Shown here one piece after another: positions 15,768 to 24,306 of a DNA stretch of 45,758 nt. The position numbers were made by a program, and so were the translations under genes. The number at the start of each line of letters is the position of its first letter. Within the stretch, counting starts at the first letter, position 1. The DNA comes from a bacterium (GTDB lineage Bacteria; UBP18; UBA7526): positions 1 through 45,758 of the forward strand of contig JAUWXM010000002.1 of assembly GCA_030616365.1 (NCBI GenBank). Reading direction: 5' to 3'. The notes under the pieces are model-generated. The model saw only the letters and a list, made by a program, of their open reading frames with translations. It had not been told where the DNA came from and did not search any database.

Positions 15768-17636
15768 ATGTGTGGTATATGTGGGATTTTGAACTTTGAA
15801 AGGAATGAATTAGTTGATGAGAATTTACTATATAAAATGACCAATGTTGTCCACCATCGGGGGCCGGATGATGAAGGATTTTATCTTGAGAGGAATATCG
15901 GCTTAGGAGTAAGGCGTCTGGCGGTTATCGATCTGGAGACCGGACATCAGCCGATACATAATGAGGATGAAACCATCTGGATTGTCTCCAATAGTGAGAT
16001 TTATAATTTCAAAGATTTGAGGAAAGATTTAGAAAAGAAAGGACACAGGTTCTACACTAAGAGTGATACAGAAGTAATTGTTCATCTTTATGAAGATTAT
16101 GGAACAGATTGTGTAGGATACTTGAGGGGAATGTTTGCTTTTGCCATCTGGGATGAAAGAAAAAGAGAATTGTTCCTGGCTCGGGATCGTTTAGGTCAGA
16201 AACCGTTAATTTATACTGTAGTCAATAATTCTTTAATCTTTGCTTCTGAGATAAAGTCCATTCTAATAAATCTAGAAGTTGAGAAAGAAGTCAACTTAGA
16301 AGCACTCCACCATTATCTGACCTACCAATATATTCCCGCTCCTCTAACTATGTTCTCCGGAATCAAAAAGCTTCCTCCAGCGAGTACCTTAATTTGTAAT
16401 GCAGATGGTGAAATAAAGATTGAACGCTACTGGAAGCTTAATTATAAAAATAAATTGGAGCTTTCTGAACCAGAATATTGTAAGAGAATTCTGGAGTTAC
16501 TTAGAGAAACGGTACAGTTAAGACTAATCAGTGATGTTCCTCTGGGAGCATTCTTATCTGGCGGTATTGATTCTTCGGCAATTGTAGGGATAATGAGCCA
16601 GTTGATGAATAAACCGGTGAAGACCTTCTCCATCGGTTTTGAGGAAGAGGACTTCTCTGAAATAAATTATGCCCGAACTGTAGCAGAATATTTTAAGACA
16701 GACCATCATGAGTTTATTGTTAAACCAAAGGCGATAGAAATCTTACCAAAACTTATCTGGCATTATAATGAGCCCTTTGCCGATTCTAGTGCTCTACCTA
16801 CTTATTATCTCGCCCGCGAGACGAGGAAGCATGTTACGGTAGCCCTGAATGGCGATGGTGGGGATGAAAACTTCGCTGGCTATGATAGATATCGAGCGAA
16901 TATGCTCGCTTCCTATTTTGATCGTATTCCCCAACCTTTAAAGAGGGTAGCAGTAGGTGTAGCAGAGAAATTTCCTGTTAGAAAAGCAAAGAAATTCTTC
17001 CAAGCAATAAATGAATCTCCCGAGAGGCGCAACATCCGCTGGCATTGCTTCTTTGACAATGAAAGAAAGGATAAACTTTATAGCGAAGAAATGAAAAAGA
17101 GACTATCTTATTTAGATACCTATGACTATATGATAAATGTATTCCGGGAAGCAAAAGCAGATGACTTTTTAGATAAGATTCTATATACAGACATCAACAC
17201 CTATCTTCCGGAAGATCTATTGGTTAAGATGGATATTGCCACCATGGCTAATTCCCTGGAGACCAGATCTCCCTTTTTGGATCATGAGCTTATAGAGTTT
17301 GTTGCTAGAATACCATCGAACTTGAAACTGAAAGGCCTGACCAGTAAGTATATCTTGAAAAAAGCTCTGAAAGACCTCTTACCTAAAGAAATCTTAAAGA
17401 GAGGAAAAATGGGCTTCGGGATACCAATAGGAAAGTGGTTCAGAAAAGAGTTAAGAGACTACCTGAAAGAGATTTTATTAGATGTCAAGAGTCTAAAGAG
17501 AGGATATTTTAGGAAAGAAACAATAGAGAAATTATTGACAGAGCATACTTCTGGCAGAGTGGACCATGGCTATCGGCTCTGGGCGCTCCTCAACCTGGAA
17601 TTGTGGCACCAGACATTTATAGATAAGAAGATATGA
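15768..17636 (+). CDS. asnB: Asparagine synthase (glutamine-hydrolysing)
   Basis: A 622-residue two-domain enzyme. The glutaminase domain begins with Cys2 (MCGICGIL), with HHRGPDDEG and the glutamine-site segment near 45-80. The synthetase domain has the ATP pyrophosphatase loop LGAFLSGGIDSSAIVG near residues 258-273, then FADSSALPTYYLARETRKH and GDGGDENFAGYDRY. It may make asparagine. AsnB-like enzymes inside glycan loci often amidate sugars or lipid-linked intermediates instead, and the location here fits that. Its stop overlaps the next GT4 start. Confidence 0.9.
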   Translation: MCGICGILNFERNELVDENLLYKMTNVVHHRGPDDEGFYLERNIGLGVRRLAVIDLETGHQPIHNEDETIWIVSNSEIYNFKDLRKDLEKKGHRFYTKSDTEVIVHLYEDYGTDCVGYLRGMFAFAIWDERKRELFLARDRLGQKPLIYTVVNNSLIFASEIKSILINLEVEKEVNLEALHHYLTYQYIPAPLTMFSGIKKLPPASTLICNADGEIKIERYWKLNYKNKLELSEPEYCKRILELLRETVQLRLISDVPLGAFLSGGIDSSAIVGIMSQLMNKPVKTFSIGFEEEDFSEINYARTVAEYFKTDHHEFIVKPKAIEILPKLIWHYNEPFADSSALPTYYLARETRKHVTVALNGDGGDENFAGYDRYRANMLASYFDRIPQPLKRVAVGVAEKFPVRKAKKFFQAINESPERRNIRWHCFFDNERKDKLYSEEMKKRLSYLDTYDYMINVFREAKADDFLDKILYTDINTYLPEDLLVKMDIATMANSLETRSPFLDHELIEFVARIPSNLKLKGLTSKYILKKALKDLLPKEILKRGKMGFGIPIGKWFRKELRDYLKEILLDVKSLKRGYFRKETIEKLLTEHTSGRVDHGYRLWALLNLELWHQTFIDKKI

Positions 17637-18730
17637 AAAAAATCAATATCCTATATCTGATAATAGGCTTAGAAATTGGAGGGACAGAGATTCAACTTCT
17701 GGAACTCCTCAAAAAATTGGACAGAAAGAAGTATAACCCTATGGTTTGTTGTATGAAGAAGAGGGGAGTTTTAGCGGATGATATGGAGAAAATGGGCATT
17801 AAGATAGAGTCGTTAAACATCAGAAATAGATTTAATTTCTTAGCCCTTCCCAGGTTAGTAAAAATATTAAGGAGGGAAGGGATTGATATTCTTCATACCT
17901 TTCTCTTCCGGGCCAATATCTTGGGTCGCCTAACGGGCAGAATGGTCAGGGTGCCAATTGTCATCTCTAGTGAGGAATGCATTAAGCTAAAAAAGAAAAA
18001 AATATCTATCTTAATCGATAGGCTAACTTCGAGGTGGGCAGATAGGATTGTCGTCATTTCTGAAGCCATAAAGAATACCCTAACCAAAAGAGAAAAAATT
18101 AATCCGGAAAAGATTGAAGTTATCTATAATGGCATCGATCTAAGTAGCTTCAGGGTAGAAAATAAAAGAGAGAAAGATTCAATACCGAAGGTGGGAATAG
18201 TTGGTCGTCTTCATCCAGATAAAGGCCATCGCTATTTTCTAAAAGCAGCAGCCCAGACAATAAAGAAAGAACCAAAAGTAGAATTTCTCATTGTTGGCCA
18301 TGGACCGTTGAGGGGAGAACTAGAAGATTTGAGCAATGAATTAGCCCTATCTGATAAGGTTGTTTTCGTGGGAGGGCGTCGAGATATTCCTCAGATAATG
18401 TCTTCTCTGGATATTCTGGTTCTCTCTTCCCTAGAAGAAGGTCTGGGCAATGTTCTCTTGGAAGCTATGGCCTGTGGGAGACCAGTGGTGGCTACTAAGG
18501 TGGGAGGGGTGCCAGAAGCAGTCCTCGATGGTGAGACTGGCATTTTGGTTTCCCCCAAGAATCCAGATGCCCTGGCCCAGGCGACCCTTAAGTTATTGAT
18601 GAACCGAGCCCTGGCCAAGGGTATGGGTCAGGCAGGAAGGAGAAGGGTAGAGAAATATTTTAGTATAGATAGAATGGTAAAAGAAACAGAAAAGGTGTAT
18701 AATAATCTCATTCAGGAGAAACTGTTTTGA
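17633..18730 (+). CDS. Glycosyltransferase, GT4 family
   Basis: A 365-residue GT-B glycosyltransferase. It opens with LYLIIGLEIGGTEIQLLELL, the usual GGTE donor/acceptor loop, has HTFLFRANILGRLTGR for the acceptor side, GRLHPDKGHRYFLKAA before the second domain, and the EEGLGNVLLEAMACGRPVVA nucleotide-sugar site with its conserved Glu residues. ATGA overlap with asnB. It is close in style to the GT4 at 23137, so the pair may be paralogues. Confidence 0.87.
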   Translation: MKKINILYLIIGLEIGGTEIQLLELLKKLDRKKYNPMVCCMKKRGVLADDMEKMGIKIESLNIRNRFNFLALPRLVKILRREGIDILHTFLFRANILGRLTGRMVRVPIVISSEECIKLKKKKISILIDRLTSRWADRIVVISEAIKNTLTKREKINPEKIEVIYNGIDLSSFRVENKREKDSIPKVGIVGRLHPDKGHRYFLKAAAQTIKKEPKVEFLIVGHGPLRGELEDLSNELALSDKVVFVGGRRDIPQIMSSLDILVLSSLEEGLGNVLLEAMACGRPVVATKVGGVPEAVLDGETGILVSPKNPDALAQATLKLLMNRALAKGMGQAGRRRVEKYFSIDRMVKETEKVYNNLIQEKLF

Positions 18731-18741
18731 AAGGATCCTTA

Positions 18742-19812
18742 ATGAATTTCAGTTTAATATTAGCTTTACTATTAATAGGTTGCCAGGCTCAAGAGAAAAT
18801 TCGATTTCCTGAAAACATAAAAATCATTGATTTTCAAAACGGTGAGATAATAAAAGGTAACCATCATTTTGTTTATGAGGACTATAAACAACCGCAGCTT
18901 AGAATACTAAGAGAACAGGAAAAGTTAGACCAAGCAGTTAAAAAAGCAAAAACGGAATTTGAGAAGTTTATCCTTCTTCGCAATTGGGTAAAATCCCAAT
19001 GGGTACATAGTATTCCCCAACCCTATCCTCCTTGGAATGCTTTAATTATTCTTGATTGGATAAGGAAGGGTAAGACTGGAGGGTTTTGCGCCCAATATGC
19101 TGTAGTCTATGTTCAGGCCTGCCTATCCCTAGGATTACAGGCACGTTATATTGATATTAACTGTAAAGGAGGAACGGGACATTTCTTAACTGAAATATGG
19201 TCTAACGACTATAATAAATGGGTAGTTATGGATCCCGATTTTAATATCCATTACGAAAGAAATGGTACTCCCTTAAACGCCTTAGAATTACATAATGCCT
19301 GGGTAAATAATAACTGGCAAGATATAGAAATAATCCAAGGTTACCCACCATCCAAGATTCATCGTATCGATGATTATAAATATAACCTCATTGATTACTA
19401 CTATGATATCAGTATTGACTTAAGAAATAATCATCTTTCCCAACCAAATAATTTTTGGGATAGAAAGCATGGCTATCTAAGCTGGAGAGATGAATATACT
19501 CAAGGTCGTTCAACAAGCTACACCAAATTTTCTAATCGAAAACAAGATTTTTATTGGCCATTAAATCAAACCGTGATCAAGTTAACTAAAACAAGCGAGC
19601 CAGATTTATCGAAAGTAGATCTTGAAACAGTTACTCCTAACTTTGAAACTTTTTTAACTAAAATTAATCATTCTCAATGGTCCAAAACGAATCCACCCTT
19701 CTTTTGGAAGTTAAAGAAAGGTTCTAATATTCTGGAGGCGAAAAGTAAGAATAAATTTGGAATATCAGGGCCAACAAGTTACATTATTATTGATTACATA
19801 GGAAGTGATTAA
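18742..19812 (+). CDS. Transglutaminase-like lipoprotein
   Basis: A 356-residue exported protein. The N-terminus MNFSLILALLLIGCQAQ ends in a lipobox (LIGC; lipidated Cys14). A transglutaminase-like core shows Cys116 in GGFCAQYAVVY, His147 in GTGHFLTE and Asp164 in VVMDPDFN, a complete Cys-His-Asp triad. Family members cut or cross-link peptides and glycans. Here it would act in the periplasm or on the surface, perhaps processing the locus's polymer or a partner protein. I chose ATG 18742 with GAAAGGA upstream; the TTG at 18727 would bury the signal peptide. Acceptor unknown. Confidence 0.8.
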   Translation: MNFSLILALLLIGCQAQEKIRFPENIKIIDFQNGEIIKGNHHFVYEDYKQPQLRILREQEKLDQAVKKAKTEFEKFILLRNWVKSQWVHSIPQPYPPWNALIILDWIRKGKTGGFCAQYAVVYVQACLSLGLQARYIDINCKGGTGHFLTEIWSNDYNKWVVMDPDFNIHYERNGTPLNALELHNAWVNNNWQDIEIIQGYPPSKIHRIDDYKYNLIDYYYDISIDLRNNHLSQPNNFWDRKHGYLSWRDEYTQGRSTSYTKFSNRKQDFYWPLNQTVIKLTKTSEPDLSKVDLETVTPNFETFLTKINHSQWSKTNPPFFWKLKKGSNILEAKSKNKFGISGPTSYIIIDYIGSD

Positions 19813-19813
19813 A

Positions 19814-20839
19814 ATGTCAAAGTATTATTTTATTGCCTTTTTATCTTCTCTTATCTTAGCCTTTCTATTGACTCCTCTGGTCAGGAGGATGGCCTTTAGA
19901 TTTGATATTCTGGATCATCCCCGGGCACCGGTAAAGGTTCATAAGGAACCGGTTCCCTACCTGGGAGGAGTAGCCATTTTCCTCGCCTTTCTGATTCCGG
20001 TAATAGCCGGATTCTTTCTTCTCAACATTCCGGAAGAAGGGAAGCCGCAACTGCTGGGCATTCTTTTAGGGGGGACGATAATCATTGCCTTGGGCTTAGC
20101 CGATGATCTGCAGGGCCTCTCCGCCAGGACGAAACTCTTCGTAGAAAGCCTGGCAGCCATAGTTTTAATTATGTTTGGTGTAAGGCTTAAGTTCCTACCC
20201 TTCTGGCCCAGCATTCCTCTAACTATACTCTGGGTAGTGGGAATCATCAATGCCTTCAATATTATCGATATTATGGATGGTCTATCGAGCGGGGTGGTCT
20301 TCATTGCCTCTTTAGCCTTAATTGCTATCGCCCTACCTGGTAATCAGGTCTTTGTTATCTTAGCCTGCGTTGCCCTGGCTGGTGCTTCTTTAGGATTCTT
20401 AAGATATAATTTCTTTCCGGCAAAGATCTATATGGGGGATGCGGGAAGCCTATTCTTAGGATTTACCATGGCTGCCCTGGCTATCGGGACGAGTTATACC
20501 GCAGTAAATAGAATTGCCCTCTTCGCCCCCATCCTCATTTTAGGGATCCCCATCTACGATGCCTTCCTGGTCACCACCTTACGAACAAAGAAAGGTCGAT
20601 CTATCTTGCGGGCGAGCAATGACCACTTTGCTCTTCGCTTGGTGGCCTTTGGATTAAGTCGGAAGAAGACAGTCCTGATTGTCTATCTAATAAGTATCTT
20701 GTTAGCCATCGCCGGAATAATTGTCACTCTGGTAGAAATTAAATGGGCTATTTTTATCTATTGCTTAGTTATCTTAATCTCCTTTTTAGTTGGCCATCGA
20801 TTGGCTCAAATTGAGATGAGAGAAGAGATCCATGGTTGA
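19814..20839 (+). CDS. WecA/TagO-like undecaprenyl-phosphate sugar-1-phosphate transferase
   Basis: A 341-residue inner-membrane enzyme with about 10-11 helices that would start glycan synthesis by moving a HexNAc-1-phosphate onto undecaprenyl phosphate. Motifs: KVHKEPVPYLGGVAIFLAF, LGLADDLQGLS (catalytic Asp pair), NAFNIIDIMDGLSSG, YMGDAGSLFLGF, and NDHFALRLVAFG. These fit the WecA/TagO/MraY superfamily; WecA/TagO is favoured over MraY by length and context. I chose ATG 19814 with GGAAG upstream, and an eight-base overlap leads into the next gene. Confidence 0.88.
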   Translation: MSKYYFIAFLSSLILAFLLTPLVRRMAFRFDILDHPRAPVKVHKEPVPYLGGVAIFLAFLIPVIAGFFLLNIPEEGKPQLLGILLGGTIIIALGLADDLQGLSARTKLFVESLAAIVLIMFGVRLKFLPFWPSIPLTILWVVGIINAFNIIDIMDGLSSGVVFIASLALIAIALPGNQVFVILACVALAGASLGFLRYNFFPAKIYMGDAGSLFLGFTMAALAIGTSYTAVNRIALFAPILILGIPIYDAFLVTTLRTKKGRSILRASNDHFALRLVAFGLSRKKTVLIVYLISILLAIAGIIVTLVEIKWAIFIYCLVILISFLVGHRLAQIEMREEIHG

Positions 20840-22139
20840 GGTAATTATCTTAGGTGCCGGGCTTTCTGGCTTAACTTGCGCCTATTATTTAAGAAAAGAT
20901 TATTCCATATTTGAGAAAGAATCGAAAGTGGGAGGATTGTGCCGTTCAGAGAGAATAGACGGCTTTACTTTTGACTATACTGGGCACTTACTCCATCTTA
21001 AAAAAGACGAGAATAAAAGACTGGTCAGGAAACTTTTAGGGAAAAATCTCTTTCTTCAGAAGCGAAAAGCCTGGATTTATTCTAAGGGAATCTATACCAA
21101 GTATCCCTTTCAGGCCAACATCTATGGATTACCCGAAGAGGTTATAAAGGAGTGTATCAGTGGCCTCCGAGAAGCTAGGACTAACCGTAAACGGTACACC
21201 GTAAACCGTAAACCCGTTGATTTCAAAGAGTGGATCTATAGAAACTTTGGAAGGGGCTATGCTAAGCACTTCATGATTCCCTATAACGAGAAGTTATGGA
21301 CCGTTCCCTTAGAAGAGATGTCCACAGAGTGGACCAAGAGGTTTATCCCCATTCCTACATTGAAGGAGGCATTAGCTGGGGCAAGGGGAAGGCAGGAGAA
21401 GGACTTTGGTTATAATATCCGATTCTATTATCCCTTAAAGGGGGGGATAGAAAAACTGCCCAAATCCTTCCTCTCACATATTAAGAGAGTGAATTTAAAA
21501 ACAGAAGCGACCAGAATCTTGTTTAAAGATAAAAAGATTAAATTAAGTAATGGCAGAGAGATAAGATACCAAAAATTGGTGTCTACCATTCCTTTACCAG
21601 AACTGATAAGAATTATTGACCGAGTTCCAGGAGAGGTTAGTAAGGCTTCTAAGCGTTTAAGATATATTTCAGTCTTTAATCTAAATCTGGGAATTGAGCG
21701 AGAAAATATATCAGATAAGCACTGGCTTTACTTTCCAGAAAAAGAATTCGCTTTCTATCGGGTGGGCTTTACCTCCAACTTTTCTCCCTATCTCGCCCCT
21801 AAAGGAACGAGTTCTATCTATACCGAAGTCTCCTATTCTAAAGATAGACCTCTTGATAAGAAGAAAATAGTAAAGAAGGTAACCGAGGATTTAATAAAGG
21901 CAGGCATTATTACTTCCCGGGATAGAATTCTGGCAAAACTTGCCTTAGATATCAAATATGCCTATCCTCTCTATGATCATGACTACAGAGAGAGTGTGGC
22001 TATCGTTCAAAGATTTTTAAGAAAGAATAATATCTATTCCCTAGGAAGGTTTGGCTCCTGGGAGTATCTCTCCATGGAAGATGTCATTAATCAAGGTAGA
22101 GAAACAGCCCAACTAATCAGTAAGCAAGTAGGAAAGTAG
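20832..22139 (+). CDS. UDP-galactopyranose mutase-like / amine-oxidase-type flavoprotein
   Basis: A 435-residue FAD protein. The N-terminal dinucleotide motif is GAGLSGLTCAYYL and the next fingerprint GGLCRSERIDGFTFDYTGHL matches the protoporphyrinogen oxidase/UGM superfamily. The C-terminus SLGRFGSWEYLSMEDVINQG closes the FAD site. In a glycan locus the likely role is oxidation or ring contraction of a nucleotide sugar; the exact product is unknown. In-frame repeat DNA at 21183-21216 codes for residues NRKRYTVNRKP around residue 118-128. The last codons (KQVGK) are also repeat-coded. Confidence 0.75.
   Translation: MVEVIILGAGLSGLTCAYYLRKDYSIFEKESKVGGLCRSERIDGFTFDYTGHLLHLKKDENKRLVRKLLGKNLFLQKRKAWIYSKGIYTKYPFQANIYGLPEEVIKECISGLREARTNRKRYTVNRKPVDFKEWIYRNFGRGYAKHFMIPYNEKLWTVPLEEMSTEWTKRFIPIPTLKEALAGARGRQEKDFGYNIRFYYPLKGGIEKLPKSFLSHIKRVNLKTEATRILFKDKKIKLSNGREIRYQKLVSTIPLPELIRIIDRVPGEVSKASKRLRYISVFNLNLGIERENISDKHWLYFPEKEFAFYRVGFTSNFSPYLAPKGTSSIYTEVSYSKDRPLDKKKIVKKVTEDLIKAGIITSRDRILAKLALDIKYAYPLYDHDYRESVAIVQRFLRKNNIYSLGRFGSWEYLSMEDVINQGRETAQLISKQVGK
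21183..21216. repeat. In-frame ACCGTAAAC iterated repeat
   Basis: Words ACCGTAAAC occur in three nearly head-to-tail copies with one inverted step (CGTAAACGGT). The tract is in frame in the flavoprotein gene and has the same style as 2406-2453. Confidence 0.6.
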
Positions 22140-22160
22140 GAAAGTAAAAAAGTAAAAAGA
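22127..22160. repeat. GTAGGAAA iterated repeat
   Basis: AAGTAGGAAAGTAGGAAAGT is followed by AAAAAAGTAAAAAG. It covers the flavoprotein's stop and the gap before the epimerase. The reverse complement family occurs at 35571-35608 and smaller versions at 23109-23125 and 32195-32212. Confidence 0.6.
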
Positions 22161-22169
22161 GGTTAGATT

Positions 22170-23114
22170 ATGAAGGTTTTAGTAACGGGAGTGGCGGGGT
22201 TCATCGGTTCCCACTTAGCAGAAGGATTATTAAAATTAGGATGGGAAGTAAAGGGGATCGATTCTTTTACTGACTATTATTCTCGCAAGATTAAAGAGAA
22301 TAATCTAAAAAACCTTAAAGAGAATAAAAATTTCTCTTTTGTAGAAGGCGATCTCTTAGAAATAGACCTGAAGAAAATCTTGGAAGGGGTTGCTTATCTC
22401 TTCCATGAAGCCGCCCAACCGGGAGTAAGAGAAAGCTGGGGGAAGCGTTTTGGGCTCTATATCCAAAATAATATTACGGTAACGCAAAGACTATTGGAAG
22501 AAACAAAGAAATTTCCCTTGAAGAAATTCATCTTAGCTTCCTCTTCCTCCGTTTATGGAGAGAGCCCCTTACCTACGAGGGAGGATAATATTTTAAAACC
22601 CGTATCCCCTTACGGAGTTACCAAATTGGCCTCGGAAAATCTGGGCTACCTTTACTATAAGTCTTTTGAAGTGCCGGTGATTGCTTTACGCTACTTCACA
22701 TTATATGGTCCGAGGCAGAGACCGGATATGGCCTTCCACAAATTCATTAAGGCCTTATTGAACGATGAAGAGATTACTATCTATGGGGATGGGAATCAGA
22801 CCCGGGACTTTACCTATATCGCTGATACTGTAGAGGCGACCATAAAGGCAGCCCAAAGTAAAGTAGCTGGAGAGATAATAAATATCGGGGGAGGAGCACA
22901 AGTCACCGTAAATGAAACCTTAAGAATATTGGAAGAGATTACCAGAAAGAAAGCAAGGATAAGATATATCGAGAAGCAAAAGGGAGATGTGCTACATACC
23001 TTTGCCGATATATCAAAGGCGAAGAGATTATTGAACTATCAGCCCAAGGTAAAGTTAAGAGAAGGTCTGGAGAAAGAAGTAGCCTGGCTTGCAACCGCCA
23101 AAGCGCAAAAGTAA
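22170..23114 (+). CDS. NAD-dependent sugar epimerase/dehydratase
   Basis: A 314-residue extended short-chain dehydrogenase/reductase. The NAD site is TGVAGFIGSHLAEGLL, the catalytic Ser and Tyr-x-x-x-Lys are in SSSVYGESP and SPYGVTK, and GDGNQTRDFTYIADTVEA near residues 212-229 is the usual substrate-binding segment. The N-terminal part resembles UDP-glucuronate/UDP-glucose 4-epimerases (DSFTDYYSRKIKENNL). The precise sugar is undecided. It supplies an activated sugar for the locus. Repeat DNA lies immediately upstream and just after its stop. Confidence 0.87.
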   Translation: MKVLVTGVAGFIGSHLAEGLLKLGWEVKGIDSFTDYYSRKIKENNLKNLKENKNFSFVEGDLLEIDLKKILEGVAYLFHEAAQPGVRESWGKRFGLYIQNNITVTQRLLEETKKFPLKKFILASSSSVYGESPLPTREDNILKPVSPYGVTKLASENLGYLYYKSFEVPVIALRYFTLYGPRQRPDMAFHKFIKALLNDEEITIYGDGNQTRDFTYIADTVEATIKAAQSKVAGEIINIGGGAQVTVNETLRILEEITRKKARIRYIEKQKGDVLHTFADISKAKRLLNYQPKVKLREGLEKEVAWLATAKAQK

Positions 23115-23136
23115 AAGTAAAAACGCAGAGAATATT

Positions 23137-24306
23137 ATGAGAAAGTTAAATGTTCTGCATGCCATTACTAAGTTGGAACTGGGTGGAGCGCAGGAGAATA
23201 CCCTCTATACTCTTCAGAACCTAAATCGGGAGAGATATAACCTTTTCTTAGCCGCCAATGATGAGGGAATTCTAATAAAGAAGGCGAGAGAATTAAAGGA
23301 TGCAAAAGCATTCTTTATTTCAGAGCTCATACGCCCCCTCAATCCCTTGAAGGATTTAATTGCTTTGATTAAACTAGTTCACTTTTGTAAAAGAGAAAAA
23401 ATAGACATCATCCATACTCATTCCTCAAAGGCCGGGATCCTGGGGAGGTGGGCAGCCCGGTTAGCCAGGGTACCGATCATTACTCATACCATTCATGGCT
23501 GGGGCTTCTATCCCAAGCAGAATCTCTTGAAGAAGAAACTCTTCATTCTCCTGGAGAAGATAACAGCTAAAATTACGGATAGATTGGTTGCTGTCTCCCG
23601 AGCAAATATTGAGACTGGGATAGAGAATAGAATTGGAAGGAAAGAAAAGTATACTCTTATCCGAAGTGGAATAAAACCATCCCGATTCCAGAATATGGAA
23701 GTGGATATTGGGGAAAAAAGGAAGGGGTTGAGTCTTGAGGAGGATACTAAAGTAGTGGCCATGATCGCCCCCCTCAAGCCCCAGAAGGCCCCTCTGGACT
23801 TTGTTAAAGTGGCCAATCAAGTAATAAAGAAGAAGCCCAAAACTCAATTCCTTTTAATCGGGGATGGGGAATTGAGGCCAGAGATTGAAGAGTTAATAAA
23901 GGAACTCAATTTAGAGAAGAAGGTAATCCTCACTGGCTGGAGAAGAGATATTCCCCAGATTTTAAGAATTGCAGATATCTTAGTCTTAACCTCTCGCTGG
24001 GAGGGCCTTCCCCGAGTCTTTCCCGAAGCCATGGCGAGTGAGTTGCCCATCGTTGCTACTAAAGTAGATGGCGCCCCAGAGGCCATAGAAGAAGGAATAA
24101 ATGGATTCTTAGTCTCTGTGGGAGAGATCAGGGGCATGGCAGAGAAGATAATCACTCTGTTAGATAATCCCGAAATGGCAAAGGAGATGGGAAGGAGGGG
24201 AAAGGAGAGGGCCTTCCCAGAGTTTGATATCGATTTAATGGTTAAAAAGATCGATGATCTCTATCAAGAACTAATTAGGAGTAAAAGACTTAGATGCAAA
24301 GATTAG
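23137..24306 (+). CDS. Glycosyltransferase, GT4 family
   Basis: A 389-residue GT-B glycosyltransferase. It opens with LHAITKLELGGAQENTLYTL, includes HTHSSKAGILGRWAARLARV and GWGFYPKQNLLKKK on the acceptor side, and the donor site RWEGLPRVFPEAMASELPIV with conserved Glu residues. I chose ATG 23137, because a TTG at 23089 would add repeat-derived lysine-rich residues and overlap the epimerase. Its stop overlaps the start of the M24 peptidase gene, so the glycan operon reads into housekeeping genes. Confidence 0.87.
   Translation: MRKLNVLHAITKLELGGAQENTLYTLQNLNRERYNLFLAANDEGILIKKARELKDAKAFFISELIRPLNPLKDLIALIKLVHFCKREKIDIIHTHSSKAGILGRWAARLARVPIITHTIHGWGFYPKQNLLKKKLFILLEKITAKITDRLVAVSRANIETGIENRIGRKEKYTLIRSGIKPSRFQNMEVDIGEKRKGLSLEEDTKVVAMIAPLKPQKAPLDFVKVANQVIKKKPKTQFLLIGDGELRPEIEELIKELNLEKKVILTGWRRDIPQILRIADILVLTSRWEGLPRVFPEAMASELPIVATKVDGAPEAIEEGINGFLVSVGEIRGMAEKIITLLDNPEMAKEMGRRGKERAFPEFDIDLMVKKIDDLYQELIRSKRLRCKD

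Noticed and set aside
23089..23137. TTG start of the GT4 at 23089
   Set aside because: It would add 16 repeat-derived residues and overlap the epimerase; the ATG at 23137 starts the conserved domain.
23461..23847. Minus-strand frames inside the third GT4 gene
   Set aside because: Shadow of a well-supported gene.
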